Assembly (NCBI GenBank): GCA_029449235.1
Contig: JANATG010000004.1
Span: 1,736,001-1,800,000 of the forward strand
Source: Linnemannia schmuckeri
Taxonomy: Eukaryota; Mortierellomycota; Mortierellomycetes; Mortierellales; Mortierellaceae
Reading direction: 5' to 3'
Length of the DNA: 64,000 bases
Every line of letters starts with the position of its first letter. The stretch's first letter is position 1. The notes below the pieces were generated by a model. That model saw only the letters and a list, made by a program, of their open reading frames with translations, searched no databases and was not told the DNA's origin. The position numbers and the translations under genes are program-made. This document shows positions 35,296 through 48,541 of the stretch, piece after piece.

Positions 35296-36450
35296 CATAT
35301 ACTTTATGTGAATTTTTTTAGACTTCAATACATGATCCCGTTTTTCTTCCTTCTATGAAAGTGTGCAAAGTGGGGATGGTTCTCATACCATGTGTACGGA
35401 ATATGAGTACCCTTTCGTCCTTTGAGCAAAAGAAAGGCAAGAGTGTGTGCACATACTGTCTGATTTTCCCAGCCTACCTTTTGTATTCGTTTTGCTTTGC
35501 TTTGGTCAATTTTTGTACACCTGCATCACCGCATTAGCCTTTCTCCAACGCGCTATTTTTTTTCTGTCGATGTTGTTCTTTCCAGAAAGAAGGTTCATTG
35601 GGAGCCTTTCCATCCCCCCGCATCCCAAGAAAAAAATCGCGCATGCGAGTCGAGTCGGTGCCTCGGTGGATGGGCGTAGAAACTGACGACGCGTGGGGTG
35701 AAAATGGTAATGCGGCATTTCTCCTATTCGCGGAGAAAAAAGTACGATTAAACACTCTGTGTTGCGCCTGTGCAAACATGTTTTGTCCAGGGCTTTATTT
35801 GCTTCTTGCTCATTTGGCGATCGTCCTTTTAAATCCATTATCGGTAAGTTAAAGGATTCAGGCACAGGGTACAAAACAGCTAGGAGCAAACATAAGTCTG
35901 AGGCATTTTTTTTGTTCGTTGTTGTGAATGTACAAATGGATAGGGACAGCAAACAACAAGCAACGAAGTGCGACCAGGTCGCTTTCATATGCCCCCTGCT
36001 CTTCTACTTTTCAGCGTCGTCGCTGTTTCTGTTTTCTGTTTTTTCACTTCTTCTCTTTTTCTCTTTCTTTCTCTCTTTCTCTTTCTCTCCTCTCTCTTCT
36101 TCTCTCTACTCTTACTTTCCTTTTGACCTTATTTTTTCATAGCTCTTCCTTACTTTCCTGACGCGTACTTCCAGCGGCACCCCTTTCTTCCTCTTCACCT
36201 CTCTCCTTCCTCAGTGCCTGCACCATCAAACCCGGAGAGGAGTGTCTGCTGCGTAAAAGAACAACAATTCTACCTCTTTACTCCACTCTTACCCATCCTC
36301 CCTCGTCCCTTTTTGATCTTTTTACCGGGTTTACAATATCCACTCTTATTTTATTCCTCTCCTTCACTTAGACCTCGTTTAAGTCACTTTTTTTTCTTTC
36401 TCCTTTTGCCCCCTTTTTTCGATACCCTCCTCCCTTCCCCTTTCTGTCAA
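35296..36450. promoter_or_regulatory. Intergenic and CT-rich leader of membrane protein gene
   Basis: The first 700 bases have no coding signal. From about 36010 to 36450 the plus strand is almost pure CT with a few T runs. The following frame is open from 36214, but only with a GTG start and a compositionally biased translation, so this is treated as 5' UTR. Confidence 0.5.
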
Positions 36451-37416
36451 ATGAGTCTCATTAATTCACACTTGTACAAGAAGAACAAAAGGAAACTCGA
36501 TGGTCCAAATGACCTCCTCCTTAAGGCCCAAATCTACCAAAACAATCCTGACGATGACGATCTTAAACAAGGACAACAACACAACATCCTTGATACCATT
36601 CCAACAAACATCCGGGAAACATGGACATCAGATACTCAACACAATCCCCCCCTCTTCAAACGACAGGACATTCCTTCCTCCTCATCCATGTCATCCTCAT
36701 TTGACATAACATCAACACAAACACTAACACAAACACCGACCCAACAACCACCACCAAAAAAACCAAAAGGCGAAGACCCGCTCTCAAATTTAGCCATCCA
36801 ACTAATCCTGGGCGGCCTAGCCGCAATAGTTCTCCTCGCAGTCCTCATCCGCTGCATCCATGTCAATCGCCAACAACGCTCCCTCCTCGACACCCGTCGT
36901 CGACATAACCTTGCCGCCGCCCAAGCTCAACTCTCGATCCATGACTCTGCGCATCATCGGTTTACGGGAGTCCATACTATTCATGTTACTGGTACCCCTA
37001 CGGGGACAACGATGGTGACGCCGTTGGGGACACATTTGGTCCCCACCAATAATACGACGTTGGCGGCTCGGTTACGGATGTATCAAGCGCAGGCGCAGAG
37101 CTGGAGGGACCCTTATCCTTACGGTCAGCAACCACCTACTGGGATGACGGGGGTGGAGGTAACGGACAGTGTGAATTCGTTTGTGGCGCCGTCGTATGAG
37201 CAGGATGTTAGTCCGCCGCCGTTCATGACCACTGCCGGTAAACCGCCTGCCTATGCCGAGGCAGTGGGCGTCCCTGTGTCTGGCGGGGTGCCACCATCGC
37301 CTCCTCCTCCTGCACAACAACAGCAGCAAAGACAACAACAACAGCAGCAGCAAGAGTCGAGGCGATCATCACCGTCTCCAAACCCGGGGCCAGAGAGACC
37401 AGCTGCCGAGCCTTGA
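36451..37416 (+). CDS. Single-pass membrane protein, unrecognised family
   Basis: A 321-aa protein from ATG 36451 that I do not recognise. Residues 1-105 are polar, with Asn/Gln/Thr-rich stretches. Residues 113-133 form one membrane helix (LAIQLILGGLAAIVLLAVLI) followed by basic residues (RQQR, RRRH), so the C-terminal half is predicted cytosolic. That half contains GTPTGTTMVTPLGTH, a PSYEQ and a PPAY sequence that fit a WW/Nedd4-type (PPxY) ligand, and a glutamine run (nt 37312-37355) near the end. No cleavable signal peptide is visible, so type III topology is likely. The design resembles fungal plasma-membrane sensors or arrestin-adaptor-like proteins recruiting Rsp5-type ligases; that is inference. 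Converges on the next gene, 234 bases apart. Confidence 0.7.
   Translation: MSLINSHLYKKNKRKLDGPNDLLLKAQIYQNNPDDDDLKQGQQHNILDTIPTNIRETWTSDTQHNPPLFKRQDIPSSSSMSSSFDITSTQTLTQTPTQQPPPKKPKGEDPLSNLAIQLILGGLAAIVLLAVLIRCIHVNRQQRSLLDTRRRHNLAAAQAQLSIHDSAHHRFTGVHTIHVTGTPTGTTMVTPLGTHLVPTNNTTLAARLRMYQAQAQSWRDPYPYGQQPPTGMTGVEVTDSVNSFVAPSYEQDVSPPPFMTTAGKPPAYAEAVGVPVSGGVPPSPPPPAQQQQQRQQQQQQQESRRSSPSPNPGPERPAAEP
37312..37355 (+). repeat. CAG/CAA repeat coding polyglutamine
   Basis: Mixed CAA and CAG codons encode five Gln, one Arg and seven Gln near the C terminus of the membrane protein. Confidence 0.9.
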
Positions 37417-37650
37417 ACCTCCTTCTTTGATCCCTTGACTGGAACTGTAAATACAAGAAATGAAATCGACGACATTCCATTCAGAAGAATACCATACCCC
37501 TCCCCTTCCTCTTCCTCCTTGTTACTATCCATCCATGTGGGGCTCTCCATATGTAGTACGTAATAAATCCATCGCTCAAACAGAAGAAAATATATGTTTG
37601 TAGTTTTGATTCGCATAGATTATCTTACTTGAAGTGGTCATAAGCTAAAG

Positions 37651-40600
37651 CTACTGGTGCTCGGGATAAAGAGCGCGGAGTGCCTTCTCCAACCAGGCAA
37701 CATACTTGACTTCATCGTTAACCCTCGGAGCACGCTCGCCACCCAAAAGCGCAACCACACTCTCGTATAACTCATCGTCGCCCATCTGCGACATCAACAA
37801 CCGTCTCTTGCTCGGCGTTACCCACCGACCACTGTCCAATCTACTCGCCGACTCCTCTGCACTGTCCGCAATAGCCAGCACATCCGAAGAGTCATCGCCG
37901 GCCAGGCCACGCTTCATGAGTCCAGCAAACGAATAATCAATCTCCAAAAAGGCAGGGACCTGGTTCTGCTTATAATCGAGCGAAGCCGCATAGCCCACAT
38001 TCTCCCCTCCACCAATAGTGACCTCAAATGTGGCTGTCATGTCGACCATAACTGTGCCGCCCGTCAGGACGACCAGGTTCTTGGGGATGAACTGTGTGAT
38101 CAAGAAGAGCGCGAATTGGTATCCTAAGGGACATTGGAGTTGGAGGACTGGGGATGTGATCACCGCGCCCGCGGACACCTCGAATGGGTTCCTGACCTTG
38201 TCTACTCCACCAAAATAGTTGCCTAATTCCCCATGGAATTTTTAGAATATAGAGACCAAAGACGCGTTAAAATAGTGTTCACTGTAGAAAAGAAAACGCG
38301 TCCATTATCAACAATATTTGAAATATGAACAAGCTAAAATTACCATCCCAGAAGACAGAGGCGGTGATGACTTGAATCCAAAGAGTCGAGGCAAGCGGAT
38401 TCTTAGCAGTGACAGTCAGAGGCACCTGCCTTGGCCCCAAAATATTCCCAAGTGTCGGGCTACCAGAACCACCAGTAATAATCTGTGGGGCCGGGATCAT
38501 TCCAGGAAGCGTAGTCGACAGGGTCAAGGTTTTGAGGGTCGGGACCAACGACGCAATGGGGCTGACATTCTCGTCTCCATAAATGTAACTCACAAACGAG
38601 CCTCCACCCACAAACGCGCTCAGGAACCCCGAGCCGAAGGCCCTGTCGGTGGGTTTGAACAGGATCGTGGCAGGCACGTTGTTCACACCGGGTTTGAGGA
38701 TCAGGTTTGCGATCTGGGCGACGCCGACGTAGTCAACTGTGCCGTTGACGGTTGACTTGATTTGGAGCGTGACGGGCCCTAGGACAGCCGAGAAAATGGA
38801 AGGATTGTTGAGACCCACGGTCGCATTGATGGTAACGTACTCGGTAGTACCGCCCGTAACAACAATGTCGGCAACCGTAGGCTTCTGGTTTGAGAAGTCA
38901 ATACCCTGAAGGGGTAGACTAGTTTTGAGAGGAACAGTGAGCCGAACAGCACCCATCGAGGTCAGAGCCACACCCTGCGCACTTCCAGCAACATCCACAC
39001 TAGCAGCGGGGGACTGAGTCACGGCTGCCATGAAATCCGAAAACGCCTTTTGGTCAAAGATTTCCATCGCCGACGGCGGGACCGTAAAGACGACCTTGTT
39101 GTTCTTCATATCCGACGCAGTCTGGTTCCACACCGCGGTCGAGAGCGTGACAAAGGGGACGTTTTTGTAGGCCATGTTGAAGGTCGTGTTGGCAAGTTCC
39201 GTGATATTGATCGAGATGTCAAAGGGGATCTTGAACTCCGCCGAGATTGAGTTGGAAATGACGGTTGGCGACCAGGGATTGGCTTGGTCAAAGGCAAGAT
39301 TCATGTCATTAATCTTGATATCCTTGATGACATCCAGGGGCTGGATTGCTCTGAAAGGGACCGTCAAGGTAGTCGCAGTGATGGCATCTGTGAGCCACGA
39401 TACAGCATGAACTCCATCAGGGAAGACAGAGACGCCCTTTCCGGTCGCCAGGGTCGGCTTATCCGCAAGGTAGTTGGACATCAGTAGGGAAAGCTCCTCA
39501 AGACCAAGAGGCGTAGTCTGTTTAAAGAGTTGTCCCTCGAGGTTGAGAGCCATAGGTTGACCGCCGACGAGGGTAACATTCTTGGCGACCACGCGACCAA
39601 GGTAAGTGGATTGGAAGGTGACATCGAGGGTGATGGTGCCGAGAACCATTCCAATGGGAGACGGGTTGGGGATGGCTGCTTGGATCGATACCAATGCTCC
39701 GTTGCCGTCTGGTGCATCTCCTGGAAGCGTAAATCCCAAAATATTCAGACCCGCAAAGTTACTCAGGCCTATACAGATAAGTTTATTGACAGGGTAGAGG
39801 AGGTTAGTGCTAAACTATTGATAGATAGAGTCATTGATTGCTACCGCGGAGCCCAGGCCATTGAAATGGAGGAGTGACCAAGTGAGCAAATGTTTGGTCG
39901 AGAACGTAGGTCGATGTGATCAACAAAGGGAAGAACCAATTGCAATGAAAGTGAAAATGAGAGAAAATAGTGCTCCGTGCAAATCCAAAGTTGCTGAAGT
40001 GTTGATGTCGACGTTCTCATTGTTTGTGTTTTTGTTTTTTACCGCGAGCCGAATGTTGTCAAGAAAACTGTCGTTGTGAATCAATGTAAACAAAGGACAC
40101 ATTTTGCTCGCTCCACTCCTCCGTCGTTCATAGTTTATTGTGTGTGTGCTGGCTTCGCCTAGGTACAATAAATGTACCCTCTTCCTTTGTGTCCTGCCTA
40201 TATCCTGCATCCTGCATCCTGAGCCCTGCAGCAACCCCCTTATCAATTAACGCTCTTGTCCCTTTGCTTACCGTTCATATCGAGTTTCTTGTCGATTTTC
40301 AGTCCGCTGATTGTCTGTCCGAATGCCTTGACCGTCGCCGTGCTCTCCATCGTCCACGCAAATCCATCGGCTGCCAACTAGTTGTAATAAGGCCAATAGA
40401 GCTTTTAATTAGCAACAGCGAAAACAGCAATTCTGGCAAAATTTTTCCAACCCCAATTTTATTAAGTGAGGATTAGGCGAATTGGACATGGTCTTCGGTT
40501 CAGCCAATGCACAGACTGCAAAATTCACCTCTTTCTTACAACTTCAAACACAAACAAGTAAACACAAGTGAGGATTGTACAAGTGTCGACCAAGGTTGTA

Positions 40601-40777
40601 TGTAGGCAAAGTCTATTAGACCCACGATGCTCAAGCCCAAAGGGGAAAAAAAAGAGCCTTCTTCTCCTCTCACTCTTCAATGATCCTCCGCAACCCCAAT
40701 TCCCTATCCCATTCCTATATCTATATCCAATCCCCATCCTCCCAGTCAACCTCTTTGTTTGCTCATGTGTCTGCTTG

Positions 40778-40843
<66 letters not shown>

Positions 40844-42123
40844 AGTAACAAGGGCTCCTCTCTGAGTTAAATTGCTGTTGTGCGTCCAACCATTCCCTTC
40901 GTACACATTTTTCTTTGTTGTCGTGTTTGGAGGTTTTGCATAAATACACACACAGATCGGCTCCCTCTGTCTACAAATACGGCACTGTGCCACAACCCAC
41001 TCCAAGGAAGCACAAGTTTAAATACACCCTATATTTTTTTTGTTTTGTTTTACTGTTGACTTTTGTTTGTTTTGTTCTTTTTCAAGGCGAGCCGAATGAA
41101 AGAAACAGACTTGTGGAGAAAAAGAAAAGGATGCTTTCGAGAGATAGAAAAATGGAAGGACAAGGAAAGAGAGGAAGAAGAGAGAGACAGCAAGTCGGAC
41201 ATTTTGCTACCCCACAACTCCTTATCAAGTCCATGGACCTTTTTTTTCATTCATTGATGCATCGACCACCAGTACTCCACTACCCCAGTGGTTGCAAATG
41301 TGTGGAGGTGGAAGCTAAAATTATACTACTCTTCCTTTACATCGACTCTTTTTCCTCCACCTGCACAATGTATATGTATTATGTACCATATACAAGTACA
41401 CATCATCCCTTCATGAATAGTGGACCCCTTTTTTCTTTAACTGACAATCATAATCATTTCATTGCACCTTGAACACCAACCACCACGTAAAATAAAAAAA
41501 CTTACCATGACTTTAGCAAACTGGCTGAACGCTGTAGTATTAACAATCTGGAACGTCGTACTCTGCAAGATATCCCCCTTACCCTTGGAAACATGCACCG
41601 TCCCAAGAGTCATCGACCCAATCAAATACCCCTCCCACGAGACCTCGACCTTCTCTGTAAACTCCATCGTCGCAGAAAAGATCTTTGGAATCCCTCCAAC
41701 CGAAGCCAACACGGAGACTGTCATCTGGGTTTCTTGGGGTTCGGTCATGTTCAACTGAACGACGGTCATGGACGCAGAGTTCATCATCAATTGTGCAATA
41801 GGCTTCAAAGCAAACTTGAGGAAGAGTGGGATAAAGATGGCCAAGAAGATAATGGTTCCGACGAGACAGCTGATCACGTAGCGCTTGCGGCGGTAGATGG
41901 GTTTCTTGTAGGGTTTTTGGGTTGTCAAATATTCATGAAAGGATTCGTGTTCTTCAAACTCTTCTTCATGACGGGTGGTCATTTCTTTGGTATGGCGATG
42001 GGTGGTGGAGGAGGGACCAGTGACGTCGAGGTACTCGGTCTCGTCTTCATCGTACGGCAAGTCCTCGCTCCGGGTTCGAGAGGGCCGCAGCTTTTCGCGC
42101 ATGGATTCGGTGGATGCCGTCAT
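37651..42123 (-). CDS. DUF3712/Tag1-like vacuolar-type membrane protein, paralogue A
   Basis: Type II membrane protein, 906 aa. Exons 42123-41506, 40377-40272, 39768-38344 and 38222-37651. The N-terminal tail is acidic and cytosolic, followed by basic YRRKRYV and one membrane helix at about 83-106 (ISCLVGTIIFLAIFIPLF). The rest is a long lumenal region of repeated LEA2/Ig-like beta domains with asparagine-proline turns (NPSPIGM, NNPSIFS, KNPLAS). This is the DUF3712 family; its best known relative is the yeast vacuolar protein Tag1, involved in ending autophagy. Assignment to Tag1 is from memory of the architecture, not a search. Many N-x-S/T sites suit a glycosylated lumenal domain. The C-terminal tail ends WLEKALRALYPE, matched in paralogue B. 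Confidence 0.78.
40784..40840. repeat. (TC)n microsatellite
   Basis: About 57 bp of alternating T and C inside intron 1 of DUF3712 paralogue A. On the transcribed strand it reads GA repeats. Confidence 0.95.
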
Positions 42124-44343
42124 TTTGTAGGAGATATGTTACAGAGAGTGAAGGGATAAAAGGAGAGATATATGAATAGGACAGAGGAGCAGGCGGTTGA
42201 ACGCTAATGGAATGTGTCCTGGAAGAGGATATTAAAAATAAGATAAAGAGAGGTTGAAATAAGTTGAAATAACGTTGTGGAGGATGGTAATGCACTCATA
42301 CAGTAAAGGAAAGGATAGGTGTTGGAAAGAAGGAAGGAAGGGATGTGAGGTGAGATTCAGCCTGCAGAAGAGAAGATAAACGAAAAGGGAACAAGAGAAG
42401 GAAAGATGGTTTCATTTATAGATTGACAATGAGTGCCCGTACGACGAGTCGTTATTCAGTCAATAGTGACTGAAGAAGAAATAAGGCAAACAAAGGAAAG
42501 TAATGGCAGACGAATGGAGCAACATGGTTCAAATGAGCGAGAGAAGGTGCGAGTGCAGAAGCAGTCCTTGCTTTCTCACTTTCTCCGGCATCTATCTCCC
42601 TTCGGAAGAAACGCTCTCTTGTTCAGTCTTGTCCTCCTTTTCTTTGTAGTCCCTTCTTCTTCCACATCTAAACACACATAAACACACAGGCCAAAAGAAA
42701 AAGAAAGAAACTTGAGTGTCAAAGCGTTGACTAGACTTCCGCCTTTGATTGTCTAGTGCACACACAACGGCCCTCTTTAAGGTTAGGTCATGCCTCCCTC
42801 CGCTTGACTCGTTTTCTTGCCCATACTCTTTCCTTCACTATCAATGTTCCATACCGTAGCTGTACCTATTTTTTCTATTGGCTGTTTGTTATGAATACAA
42901 AGTGGAGCGAGCCTATCTCGAAGGCTGAACCACGGTTGTAACTGTTGTTTTGTGCTCTCTGTTTTCTTTTCCTCTGCCCAGCTTTCAGGAAGTGGAAACA
43001 AACCAACGGTTGGGCGGCGTGGAGAATGCGAGTGCAAGAAGAAGGGACATTTGCTATTGCTCGAGTCCCTGCGTTTAGTCGGTCTTTGCATTCGGCCGGC
43101 CCCTAAACAAACACAAACAAGCAATCATAGTCTAGACAGCTCACTTTCTTTTTTTTTTTTTTTTTCTTTCTTTCTTTTTTGACTGTTGTCGTGAAGGGAG
43201 CGTAAGCCAAGTGATACTCTTCGATGGGACCCTAGGGTCAAGAGGCGATGCTCCACTTCGGACGGTTCCTTGGGGGTCTCGTTTGGGAACCGCATGAAAA
43301 AAAACAGAGTGAAGTGTGAGATGCTTGATAGTTAGCGTTGAGATAACCGGTTGAGTGAGATGTTAGTATTTTGTATGGTTTTGTTGTTGTTGTGGTAATA
43401 GTCCACTAAGTAATCTTATGACCCCCTGTATCAATACATTAGTTAGATATAGTTTCTCCACTTTGGTGGGCTGTGGAGAACAACAAATGTGAAAAGCGCA
43501 CACACAAGAAACAAACAGATGCTCATTCCTCTCTCCCTTTGTCCATTCATGCATTCATTCGTTCCGTGCATGAAAATCCTACATTCCATCTAGCGTCTAA
43601 ACCTTGTACAGTACAGTACTTCTTTCTGTATCATTTTCTTGTCAGACAGTTGTAATCATATGCCTTTGAAGTTAGACGGATTACTTCTTACCTTTTGTTC
43701 TTCGCTTCTATTGATATGCCATCTCTCCTTGGTCAGTTCAGCTTTCTAAACAAGAAATGTGAACAGATCCAGGGCCATGATCAAACGACAGCAAATAGCA
43801 AGAACGTCAATATACAACAGCAAATAAAAAAATTAACAAGGTCAATGGGAAAGCTTAAGATTGCATCTTTGTGAGTAAAACAGGAAGTAGAATCTGAAGA
43901 AAATGTGTGAAATGAAAAAAAAGCTGGACTTGGCTACACAAAGGAGCTCTTTCCCAAGAAGCAACATTTTCTGCGTCTGTGCGTACCGGGCCACCTTAAC
44001 TCAGCCACACCACTTGCTCGGTTCAACTCTGGAGCTACTCAGGCTCTCTTTTTTGATTTCTTGCCTGAAGAAGTATCAAAAAAAATGCAGTAATCACGTT
44101 GCTAGTAAACCAATGGCCGCAAGACTAACCGACAGGAAAAGGAACACAAGTTTTAACACCAATGAAGCAGTTGGAATGTAACATATTTGTGCATTAATAC
44201 TTCTATTACATTACATACCATGCATGCACGCATGCACCCTCCAAACAGAAGAGTGGATCCTAAATTGTGTTGTTTTAATAGCACCAACTACGTCTTATTA
44301 CTACGTTCTAAAAGTGCACTAACATTAATACATCTATTTCTCT
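42124..44343. other. 2.2-kb intergenic between DUF3712 paralogues
   Basis: Upstream region of paralogue A. The plus strand is purine-rich at 42130-42420, so the minus strand is CT-rich, the likely promoter. A T run lies at 43148-43165. The remainder shows no family-supported ORF and no RNA gene. Confidence 0.45.
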
Positions 44344-47300
44344 CTACTTGTTCAAGGTGGCGATGTAAGCCTTGGCCTCCTCGGGGTAGGCGGCAAAGAG
44401 AGCCTCCTGCAACCACTGCAAGTACTCTGGTCCATCCTCAACCGAAGGCTCAGCACGAGTGGAAATTCCAGTTGAGTCCAAGGAGCGCTTTTGGGCAAAA
44501 CCCAAGTCCAGCTTCAAGAAGGCAGGGACGGCAGTCTGGTTATAGCTGATAGCGGCAGAGTATCCTCCAGCGTCGGCGGTGGCACCGACAGTGACACCAA
44601 TGTTGGAGGTCATGTCGACGTTCACAATCGCGCCTGAGAGGACGCCCATGTTCTTGGGCAAGAAAGTCGAGAGCATGAACAGGCCGAACTGGAAACCGGA
44701 GGGAGCCTGGACAACCAAGGGGGGCGAAGTGGCAGTGGCACCGACAGCGATCGAGAAGGGGACAGCGGCCTTGATGGCACCGAAAAAGTTGCCCTCCCAG
44801 AAGACCTGGGCGCTAATGTCGTTGATCGCGAGTGTGGTCTGGAGAGGGTTGAGGACAGAAACTGTCAAGGGGATCTGGCGGTTGCCGATAACTGTTCCGA
44901 TTGAAGGAGCACCGTTTCCAGAGACGATCAAACGAGGGGCGGGGATGATACCGGGGACCTGGGTCTTCATGGCCAGGACTGCAAGGACAGGCGCCATCGA
45001 GACAATGTCGGTCGACTGGGCGGTACCGGTGATGGTGCAGTCAAAAATCTTGCCGGCAACAAACTCGGAGAAGAAGACGTCGCGGAAGGCGGGGTCCGCA
45101 GGGTGGAAACGGACCTGGGCAGTCAGGGTGGTCAAACCGGGGGCAAACTTGAGGTTGGGCAGGATTACATCTCCCATGACGCCGGTCATTCCACCGGCAG
45201 TGCCGCTGATTGTCAAGCTGACTGGACCGGCATCAACTGAAAAGATCGAGGGGTTGTTGATGCCGACGTTGGCAGAGAGGGTGACATAGTCGGCATTTCC
45301 GCCAATGACGGTGACATTGGTGATAGTGGGCGAGACGGAGGCGAAACCGATACCCTTCAAGGCAACAGCAGAGGTGAAAGGAACCTTGAGACGGACAACA
45401 CCCAAAGGAGTAGTAGCAACAGAGTCGGCACTACCCTTGATCTCGAACCCAGAGTCGGTGTTCTGGACAACCTCGGTCAGGAAGGCCTGGAAGGCTTCGT
45501 GAGCGTTAGCATTGACGTTCAGGGGTGAAGGGGGCATGGTGAAGACAATCTTGTTATTGGCCATGTCGGAGGTGGTCTGGTTCCAGACAGCAGTGGTCAA
45601 GTCGGCAAGGGGAATGCCTTTATAGATCAAGGTCATAGTGGCGTTGGCGAGCTGAGTGATGTTGATCGAGATGTTGAACGGCAACTTGAACATGGCAGAA
45701 ACGGCGTTGGAGACCGCAATGGGGTTCCAAGGTGCATCAGGACGGACAGTCAGACCCATGTCGACAATGTTCAAACCTTGGATAACATTCAGAGGCTCGG
45801 GCGATACAAGAGGGACGGTCATGGTCATAGCAGTGACGGCCGAAGTCAACCAGGAGACGGCATTGACACCGTCGGGGAGAACAGAGACACCCTTGGCCTT
45901 GGCAGGAGTAACAATTCCGCCGAGGTAGTTGGACATGAGTAAGGAGAGCTCATCAAGGTGGACCTGCTCGGTCTGCTTGAGAAGGGTTCCCTCGAGGTTG
46001 AGAATCATGGGCTGGCCACCGATGAGGGTGACATCTTTGGCGACGACACGACCAAGGTAGGCGGTCTCGAAGTTCATGTCGAGGGTGATGGTGCCGAGGG
46101 ACATTCCGATGGGCGAAGGGTTGGCGATGGCGGCCTTGATCGAGATCTTAGCACCCTCAGGGGCATCGGCGGGGAGGTCGAACTTGAGGATCTTGAGGTT
46201 CGAGAAGTTGCTCAGACCTTTTTGTTTTTTTTGTTGTTGTTATCCAAGTGGTTTGGAACAGGCGACATATATGGTTAGAGCAAAGCAATGGACACACGTT
46301 GGCATGTTCGTCACACGCAAAAGAACGAGTGGCAACACGAGTAAACAACAACGCCCTCCATGCTCGTGCGATTACTGTTTATCATCACGTTAGCTCCTTT
46401 TCTAACACAGCACAAAACGTACCGTTCATTTTGAGGACCTTGTTGACTTCAAGGTCCTTAATCGTCTGTCCGAGGGCCTTGAGGGTCGCAGTGCTTGTCA
46501 ACGTCCATTCGAATCCATCCGCAGCCAGCTAATTCATATTGGGGGACAAGAAACGAGTCGAGATGAGTTAACATAGCTATCCAACGTAGTCAGTTGAGGG
46601 GCCAGGTTGATGCCATCTTCCAAGTTGTCACCCACTGCTAAGCCTTCATTTTCCTTCATTTACATCTTCAGAAATACATGGCTCCTCCATTTTACAAGCA
46701 AGCATGGGCCATGCCTCCTCATCACATTCTCTCTCTGGTCTCCCCCTTTCTCCACGTCCCGCTCGAGTGAACAACCCTCTCTCTCCACAAGCTTTATTCT
46801 ATTTGAACAAGCTCCGCAACAGACAGAAAAGAGAAACAAGAGAAAGAGACAGGTGCTCATATTATCGACTAGATGTTGCCAGTCAGTCAGATGATTAGCC
46901 ATCGTAAAGTGAACTCCTTGTTCAATGCTCTTACTTTCCCCCAACTCTCTTTTATCTATCTCCCTTTAAATGGACGCCCGTTTTTCTAACGAATCAATAA
47001 GATGAACCTCCGACACCTTCTCTTTCTTCCTGCTCCACAAAAGTTGCTCAGTGCGCCGACTGGTCTGTACTCTCTTGCCCTCATAAGATTCAAACAGCGC
47101 ATTTTTTTCTGTGCGTTTCTTCATTTGCTGCGTTTTTTGTCGGCTTTTGTTCTTTTTATTTTTTTTTATTTCCTTTTGACATTTGCCAATTTGCACTCGC
47201 AATACGATGATGGAAAGAGAATGCTGAGACGGTGAAGGAAGTGTATGGGAAAAGATGGAGAAGTGTGGAGATGGGTAATGGGGATTGCAGTTGGTGAAGG

Positions 47301-48541
47301 GATAAGAAATCAAAACGGTAGCCATTTGAGAGCACCTTGTTTCTCTCTCACACACTGTTATGTTTTCTCCCTTGCAGAAAAACAACAAGAGTGTGAAGAA
47401 GAAGTTCACTTTATGAGCCAAGAACCTTATCATCATCCTACCCCCATCTCGATTAAGACAGACATGAAGACATACAACAAACTGGTAGCTGATTTGTCTC
47501 TAAGGCGTCAGGAGCCGCTTCCATTGCGTATCTTCTCTCTGTCTGTATTAGAGAAAAGCATTCCCAGCTGATAAATGAACAGCGTGCCCACTCCATATGC
47601 ATAGTCAACCTTGCCCATGTTATTGTCTTATTCTTCGCAACAAAAGAAAACCGGAATCACAAGAAAAAAGGCTGAAAGAAATCATTACAGATCTTTCATT
47701 CGTCTTTGTTGCAACAACCTTGTTTTTCTTTCTCTTGTCTATTTTTTCTGTCCTTTTACTTCGCGTTGAGAGCCATGAACACCTCTGCAGGGCACATGCC
47801 CTACTAAAGCATGTTTTTTTTCTTTGAGAAGGAAGCTTACGCCACCCCTTACTAGTCATTTTTACTCTTTTTTGGTTCTCACACAACCCACTCGCTTAAC
47901 TCACAACTGTAAAAAACTCCATTTTACACCGTTCTTGAAGAACACTGAAAGCAAATATAAATAACAAAAAATAAGACACGTACCATGTCCTTGGCAAAGG
48001 CGGCAAAAGCATCCTTATTCACGATCGCAAAAGAAGTCGACTGTAAGATGTTGCCCTTTCCACCCGAGACATGCACTGGATCCAACGCCATCGATCCAAT
48101 GGCCTGTCCATTCCAACTGACCAGCACCTTCTCCGTAAACGCCATATCTGCCGAAAAGATCTTTGGAATACCTCCCACTTCTGCCGACACCGAGACCGTA
48201 AGAGAAGTTTCGCCAGGGTTGGTCATGTTCAACTGCAAGATACTCATCGATGAAGAGTTGAGCATAGCCTGTGCAATCTTGGGGATGATGACAAAGATTA
48301 AGAGAGGAACAAAGATGGCGAGGAAGATGATAGTGCCGATGACGCAGGTCCAGATGACTTTTTTGCGACGGTAGAAGGGAGGTTGGTAGGGCTTATGGGC
48401 TGAATCGTATTCGTATTCGCGGAAGGATTCATGGTCGCTCATTTCATTGTCCTTGTCGGAGACGCTGTTATATTCGGTCTCTGCGTGGGGGAAGGGCAAG
48501 TCCTGACTCTTCTCGTTTACAAGGTTAGTTGAGGATGTCAT
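44344..48541 (-). CDS. DUF3712/Tag1-like vacuolar-type membrane protein, paralogue B
   Basis: Paralogue of the neighbouring gene, 845 aa. Exons 48541-47984, 46528-46423 and 46217-44344. The cytosolic tail contains SDHESFREYEYDSAHKPY, related to the ESFHEYLTTQKPY of paralogue A. The membrane helix is at about 62-86 (WTCVIGTIIFLAIFVPLLIF). Lumenal LEA2-like repeats are collinear with A. Exon 2 has exactly the same length (106 nt) and phase as in A (LAADGFEWTLTSTATLKALG). The fourth exon of A is fused to the third here. The intron 2 acceptor is preceded by A-rich rather than pyrimidine-rich sequence. The function is inferred by family: vacuolar membrane, possibly autophagy control. Confidence 0.8.

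Noticed and set aside
36214..36450. Upstream extension of the membrane-protein frame
   Set aside because: GTG start only, and the translation is a CT-tract product rich in Pro, Phe and Leu; treated as leader.
40763..41005. ORF over the (TC)n tract encoding alternating Arg and Glu
   Set aside because: Product of the microsatellite and located in an intron of a minus-strand gene.
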